This document shows positions 42,675 to 45,746 of a stretch of DNA of 45,746 nucleotides, in pieces. Under the pieces are notes generated by a model. That model was not told the origin of the DNA and did no database searches. It saw nothing but the letters and a program-made list of their open reading frames with translations. The first letter of the stretch is position 1; every line of letters begins with the position of its first letter. The translations under genes were made by a program, and so were the position numbers. The DNA is from Myxococcales bacterium (GTDB lineage: Bacteria; Myxococcota_A; Polyangia; Polyangiales; Polyangiaceae), in contig JANXMC010000205.1 in assembly GCA_025354825.1 (NCBI GenBank), positions 1-45,746 on the forward strand, in the 5' to 3' direction.

Positions 42675-44357
42675 TTGTCCCACTTCGTGTCCACGAGGCG
42701 CGCACTTCGTTGCGCGGCGCCCTGGCTGGCCTCGGCCGCGCTGCTCGCCGTCGGATGCGCGCCGCCCGACGGAACGGATGGCGCCGGCTTGGGTCTCGGC
42801 CTCGACGAGGCCGGGGAGGCGACCGATGTCGACGGCGGCGATGTTGGTGGTGACGCCATCGAAGCGGGGCACGGAGACGCCGACGCGGATGTCGAATCAG
42901 GAGCAGTCGATTCGACCGATTCCGCGCCTGGCGATGGCGATGCGGATTCGAGGGCCGACGGCGACGCGGATGCTCCGCCGCCTATCTCCACCCGCTGCGG
43001 TGACGGCGTGCGCGGTGTCGACGAGGAATGCGACGACGGCATCACGGGCGTCGGTTCTGATGCCGGCGATCCGGGCGATGTTGCCGAAGCCGGGATCACA
43101 AGGCGTCCGCTCTGTTCATCCACCTGTAGGGTGATCGACGCTCTTGCCCTCGCTCCTCCCGTGGATGCGGGCCCCTCGCCGGCGAGCCGCACGCTTGGCC
43201 TCGGGCGTCATCCACTGGCCGGATTCGGCGGCGCCTTCGCCGTGGCCTTCGTCGAGCCCGACGCGATGCCGACGCGCGTCTCCCTGACGACCTTCGACGC
43301 ACACGGAATCGCTTCGGACCACCTCGCTTCGTTCGGCGCCGGCTCGAGCACCGAGCTCGCCGCCAACCCCGTGCTCGGCGCCCTCGACGACGGCACTTAC
43401 GCGGCTGCTTGGACCGACTTCGACTTCGACGGCGACGAGCTCGGAATCGCCCTGCGCGTCGTTGATCCGGCGTCGCCGTCGTCGACCCCGCCGCTGCATG
43501 CCAACGTGACGACCGTCTTCAGTCAGTACGATCCAGATCTGCTCGTCGTCGGCGGGCAAGTCGTCGTTGCGTGGGTCGACGATTCGAGCGCGAGCACCGG
43601 GCCCGACGTCAAGCTGCGGACGTTCGATCGTCATCTCGTTCCCACGAGCGGCGAGACGGCGATCGCCAGCACCACTGCTTCGGAGGCCGACGTCGCGCTA
43701 GCGTCTTTCGCCGGGACCTGGGCCATCGCCTGGAAGTCGGCGAGCGAGGGTCTCGAGTCCCTCGGGGTGAAGACGGGTTCGACGCAGTGGCACACCGAGA
43801 TGTATCAACCGGGCCCATCGACCTCTCGTCCCGCGCTGGCGCAGCTCGATGCCACGCACCTGCTCATCGTCTTCGCCTCGGCGACACCCGACGACGTCGA
43901 CGCGGGAACGACTGGCGCTTATGAGATTCGCGCCGCCGTACTCGATATGGCGGCACCGGGCGCGGTGACGAGCGTCGCGGTGTCGTCGACGCCCGGAGGC
44001 AGCGCCCCCGATCGCCGTGATTCGAACCTCCTCGTTGCCGGCGGCAAGGTGTTCCTCGCCTGGAGATCCCTAGGGGTGAGCGGTGATCACCAAGGGGACG
44101 AGACGTGGTTGAAAGAGATCGGATGGACCGGAAGCGCACTCAGCTTGACGGCGACGGAAGTCGTGTTGCCGCGACTGCCCGAGCATCAGCTCGGCGATCA
44201 ACGGCATCCGGCGTTGCTCGCCGTGCCGATTCCAGGCGGCGAGGCGCTGGTGGGGGCCTGGGACGATTTGGGGAAGACCTTCGGAATCGGGGAGGGGAAT
44301 GGCGACGTGGTGATGGAGAAGGTGCCGGTCCCGGTGCTCCGGTTGGGAGGTTCGTGA
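42675..44357 (+). CDS. Lipoprotein with Myxococcus cysteine repeat and beta-propeller-like body, 560 aa
   Basis: Start at TTG 42675 is chosen from the AGGAGG four bases upstream; the open frame begins at 42639. The signal peptide ends in lipobox LAVGC (Cys28). An Asp/Gly/Ala-rich linker leads to one Myxococcus cysteine repeat (CGDGVRGVDEECDDG, with CSSTC). The rest (about 170-560) consists of repeated strands with AVAFVEPD, YAAAWTDF, VVVAWVDD, AIAWKSAS and FLAWRS, i.e. a W-containing blade pattern like a seven-bladed propeller. It ends VPVPVLRLGGS, a motif that recurs in frame 108 bases downstream as a remnant. A ligand-binding surface role is likely; enzyme motifs are absent. Confidence 0.85.
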   Translation: MSHFVSTRRALRCAAPWLASAALLAVGCAPPDGTDGAGLGLGLDEAGEATDVDGGDVGGDAIEAGHGDADADVESGAVDSTDSAPGDGDADSRADGDADAPPPISTRCGDGVRGVDEECDDGITGVGSDAGDPGDVAEAGITRRPLCSSTCRVIDALALAPPVDAGPSPASRTLGLGRHPLAGFGGAFAVAFVEPDAMPTRVSLTTFDAHGIASDHLASFGAGSSTELAANPVLGALDDGTYAAAWTDFDFDGDELGIALRVVDPASPSSTPPLHANVTTVFSQYDPDLLVVGGQVVVAWVDDSSASTGPDVKLRTFDRHLVPTSGETAIASTTASEADVALASFAGTWAIAWKSASEGLESLGVKTGSTQWHTEMYQPGPSTSRPALAQLDATHLLIVFASATPDDVDAGTTGAYEIRAAVLDMAAPGAVTSVAVSSTPGGSAPDRRDSNLLVAGGKVFLAWRSLGVSGDHQGDETWLKEIGWTGSALSLTATEVVLPRLPEHQLGDQRHPALLAVPIPGGEALVGAWDDLGKTFGIGEGNGDVVMEKVPVPVLRLGGS

Positions 44358-44464
44358 TGCAAAGAGCTCGGGCGATTGTCGGTCCGGTGGTTTCGGTCGT
44401 CGAAATCCTGCAACGGGGTGGTGGAGCTGACTCCCCTGCCGATCTTGCGCGTGGGAGGTTTGTG
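44358..44464 (+). repeat. Remnant of a tandem duplication of the preceding gene's 3' end
   Basis: The last codons of the 42675 gene (NGDVVMEKVPVPVLRLGGS then stop) are followed 108 bases later by a diverged in-frame copy reading NGVVELTPLPILRVGGL then stop (44463-44465). Both end in GGGAGGTTYGTGATG, where the stop overlaps an ATG by one base. The second ATG (44465) starts the next lipoprotein. The intervening bases show no other gene. Confidence 0.6.
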
Positions 44465-45298
44465 ATGGTTGCAACTCGACGGATGCTCGTGGGACTGCTG
44501 ATGGGTTGTGTCGGGACCACCACTTGGGGGTGCAGCAGCACGACCACGACGACGACGAATACGATCGCCAATTGCGGCGCAGGGACCGAGTTGCACGACG
44601 GAGTGTGCGTCGTCGTCGGCGATGCCCATGCACCCGACGAGACCACGACCGGTGAGGACGGCAACTCTGTCGACGACACGACGACGATCGGCGACGTGGT
44701 CGCCGATACGACTTCGCCGCCCGATGACGTCGCGACCGTCGCGACCGACACGACCGTGGCGGTCGTCGATGCCGACGTCGGAATCGACGCGCACGAGGTT
44801 GGCAAAGACGCCGCCCCCCTGGGGGATCCGTGCCCGCCATTCGCAGACGTCGATTGCAGCGGCGCATGCGGCGGCGACGGCTCGAAGTGCGCCATCGGCG
44901 GCCCGTACACCTGCGTCGGCAAGGTGATGTACCCAAAGACGCTGATCAACTCGTACGCGCAATTGCCCTTCACGATTCGACTCCCCGAGAAGCCCGGCAC
45001 CGATCCGGCTTGCCAACCAAGGTGCGGCACGGGCAACACGGTTTGGGGGTTCGGCATCGACGTCCAGATTCCCAGCGCGCGCGGCGACGGGCTGCGCATC
45101 AAGGTCAATCCACCTTGGCAGGCGTATCCCTACGATCCCTACAAGGCGTACTGCATCGAGCCCGGCAAGCCGGGTGGCTCGTGCCTATTCGCCAGCGGAG
45201 GGTCGGCTACGTGGTTCATCGCCACCACCGATCCGAAGGCCGATGCGCGCAACGCCACCATCGAGTGGGTCGACACCGGAGGCGAGCGATGCCTCTGA
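44465..45298 (+). CDS. Lipoprotein of unknown function, 277 aa
   Basis: The ATG at 44465 is preceded by GGGAGG six bases upstream and starts a signal peptide with Cys23 (TTTWGCSST). An in-frame ATG at 44357 (TGATG overlap with the previous gene) is possible but would bury the signal peptide 36 residues inside. A threonine/asparagine-rich stretch and an Asp/Thr/Val-rich linker cover about 25-115. A cysteine-containing domain follows (CPPFADVDCSGACGGDGSKC, YTCVGKVMYP, CQPRCGTGNTVWGFGIDV) and ends in AYCIEPGKPGGSC...ATIEWVDTGGERC. The C-terminal part looks like a compact beta-rich, disulfide-stabilised surface domain. Family not recognised. Confidence 0.82.
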   Translation: MVATRRMLVGLLMGCVGTTTWGCSSTTTTTTNTIANCGAGTELHDGVCVVVGDAHAPDETTTGEDGNSVDDTTTIGDVVADTTSPPDDVATVATDTTVAVVDADVGIDAHEVGKDAAPLGDPCPPFADVDCSGACGGDGSKCAIGGPYTCVGKVMYPKTLINSYAQLPFTIRLPEKPGTDPACQPRCGTGNTVWGFGIDVQIPSARGDGLRIKVNPPWQAYPYDPYKAYCIEPGKPGGSCLFASGGSATWFIATTDPKADARNATIEWVDTGGERCL

Positions 45299-45357
45299 GC
45301 CGCAAACGAGCGATGCATTCGCGACAATCCCGACGAGACGAAAGAGGAGAGCCATCG

Positions 45358-45744
45358 ATGTACTCTGCAGGCCACAAGCGACGAATCGTGCGTGGAATAC
45401 GCTGGTCGGCGGTGGCCGCGCTCACGGTGGGGATGGGGGCATGCGGAGGAGGAAGCGATGCACCCGTCCAGCCGCTCGAGCCGTCCTCGAGTCGATTTGC
45501 GATCCATGCCCTCGCGGTGAAAGACGGCGTGCGCGTGCCGCTTTCGTTCGGGCCGCTGACGGCAGGATATTGGGGCGGGCAGGCGAGCGCCAAGCCGAAA
45601 GACCAGCTTAGGCGCCGCGCGGAAATAATCGCCCGGAAGAATGAATTTTCGGATGGCCCGCCTCGTTCCACGCTTCGATGGAGAACGTGGACTCGATTCG
45701 TCGGAAGTTTCTCGCCCTCGGGCCGGTCATGGACGAGCGCCTGA
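45358..45744 (+). pseudogene. Lipoprotein gene apparently truncated by an insertion sequence
   Basis: An ATG at 45358, with GAGGAG about eight bases upstream, begins a lipoprotein signal peptide ending in GMGAC (Cys29). A normal surface-protein sequence follows to about residue 82 (RVPLSFGPLTAGYWGGQ). The frame then continues through a stretch of different composition (QLRRRAEIIARKNEFSDG and an Arg/Trp/Ser-rich tail) to a stop at 45744, overlapping the transposase start in another frame. I read the change, around 45600-45650, as the junction with an inserted element. The rest of the gene would lie beyond the window. Confidence 0.6.
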
Positions 45745-45746
45745 TG
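45605..45746 (+). mobile_element. Left end of an insertion sequence (ISAzo13-like), cut by the window edge
   Basis: The element carries a transposase start at 45678. Its left boundary is placed only approximately at 45600-45650, where the lipoprotein reading ends and a lower-GC stretch (GCGGAAATAATCGCC...GAATGAATTTTC) begins. The terminal inverted repeat and target duplication cannot be confirmed because the right end is outside the window. Confidence 0.45.
45678..45746 (+). CDS. Transposase N-terminus, ISAzo13-like (partial, 23 codons)
   Basis: The ATG at 45678 opens a frame running off the window end. It begins MENVDSIRRKFLALGP and continues with VMDERLM. This matches, from memory, the start of ISAzo13-family transposases (I...F..L.PVMDER...WAA.EA). 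Only 23 residues are visible, so no catalytic residues can be checked. It lies inside the region that interrupts the lipoprotein gene. Confidence 0.65.
   Translation, partial: MENVDSIRRKFLALGPVMDERLM

Noticed and set aside
1..45746. CRISPR array, rRNA or complete tRNA genes, phage structural genes.
   Set aside because: No regularly spaced direct repeats with unique spacers, no rRNA-like sequence and no complete tRNA fold were seen. The phage-like proteins present (VgrG, PAAR-like) belong to a T6SS spike operon.

Overview
The window looks like a chromosomal piece of a myxobacterium, most likely from the Polyangiales/Sorangiineae side. This is judged from the very GC-rich sequence with G/C third codon positions, the many lipoproteins with Asp/Ser/Thr-rich linkers, Myxococcus-type cysteine-rich repeats (CGDG..EECDDG), an FHA-linked eukaryote-type Ser/Thr kinase and an FHA-type sigma-54 activator. 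No species can be named from the sequence alone.

Layout. (1) 1-8.3 kb, signalling: an unrecognised 364-aa protein faces a tightly coupled minus-strand operon of FHA protein, Ser/Thr kinase, PEGA-like envelope protein and RCC1-repeat lipoprotein. Behind it lies an FHA/AAA+ sigma-54-type activator divergent from a receiver-only response regulator. (2) 8.4-21.9 kb, plus strand: a run that I interpret as a lipoprotein-anchored, Tc-toxin-like system. It holds two paralogous glycine-rich DUF1565-like lipoproteins around a 1233-aa lipoprotein with a long helical region and a TcA-like C-terminus. Then come a 1969-aa SpvB/FG-GAP/TcB-like/RHS shell protein ending in an HNH nuclease and a DUF4262 immunity protein. 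(3) 21.9-23.0 kb: a tRNA 3'-end-like fragment beside a frameshifted tyrosine integrase, probably a decayed island boundary. (4) 23.1-39.0 kb: a type VI secretion (VgrG) island. A plus-strand unit starts with a 1198-aa OmpA/peptidoglycan-binding/GxSxG putative effector. A nine-gene minus-strand operon carries VgrG, a PAAR-like protein, two DUF2169 adaptors, a DUF3540-like protein, two paralogous membrane proteins, a three-repeat protein and a 38-aa ORF. The two units end tail to tail with a 4-bp overlap. (5) 39.4-45.7 kb: surface lipoproteins with Myxococcus cysteine-rich repeats and a small HD-type (p)ppGpp-hydrolase-like enzyme. The last lipoprotein gene runs into what looks like the left end of an insertion sequence, whose transposase starts 69 bases before the window ends.

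Three copies of a 58-bp palindrome lie between genes in the first third (6241, 7783, 15343). Each has six TTCCGG/CCGGAA half-sites placed exactly 10 bp apart within each arm; two copies flank the sigma-54 activator gene in opposite orientation.

The strongest candidates for something new are the lipoprotein-anchored TcA/TcB-C-like locus, the 58-bp palindrome family, and the duplicated membrane/adaptor modules of the VgrG operon. All family assignments come from reading motifs by eye; no database search was run.
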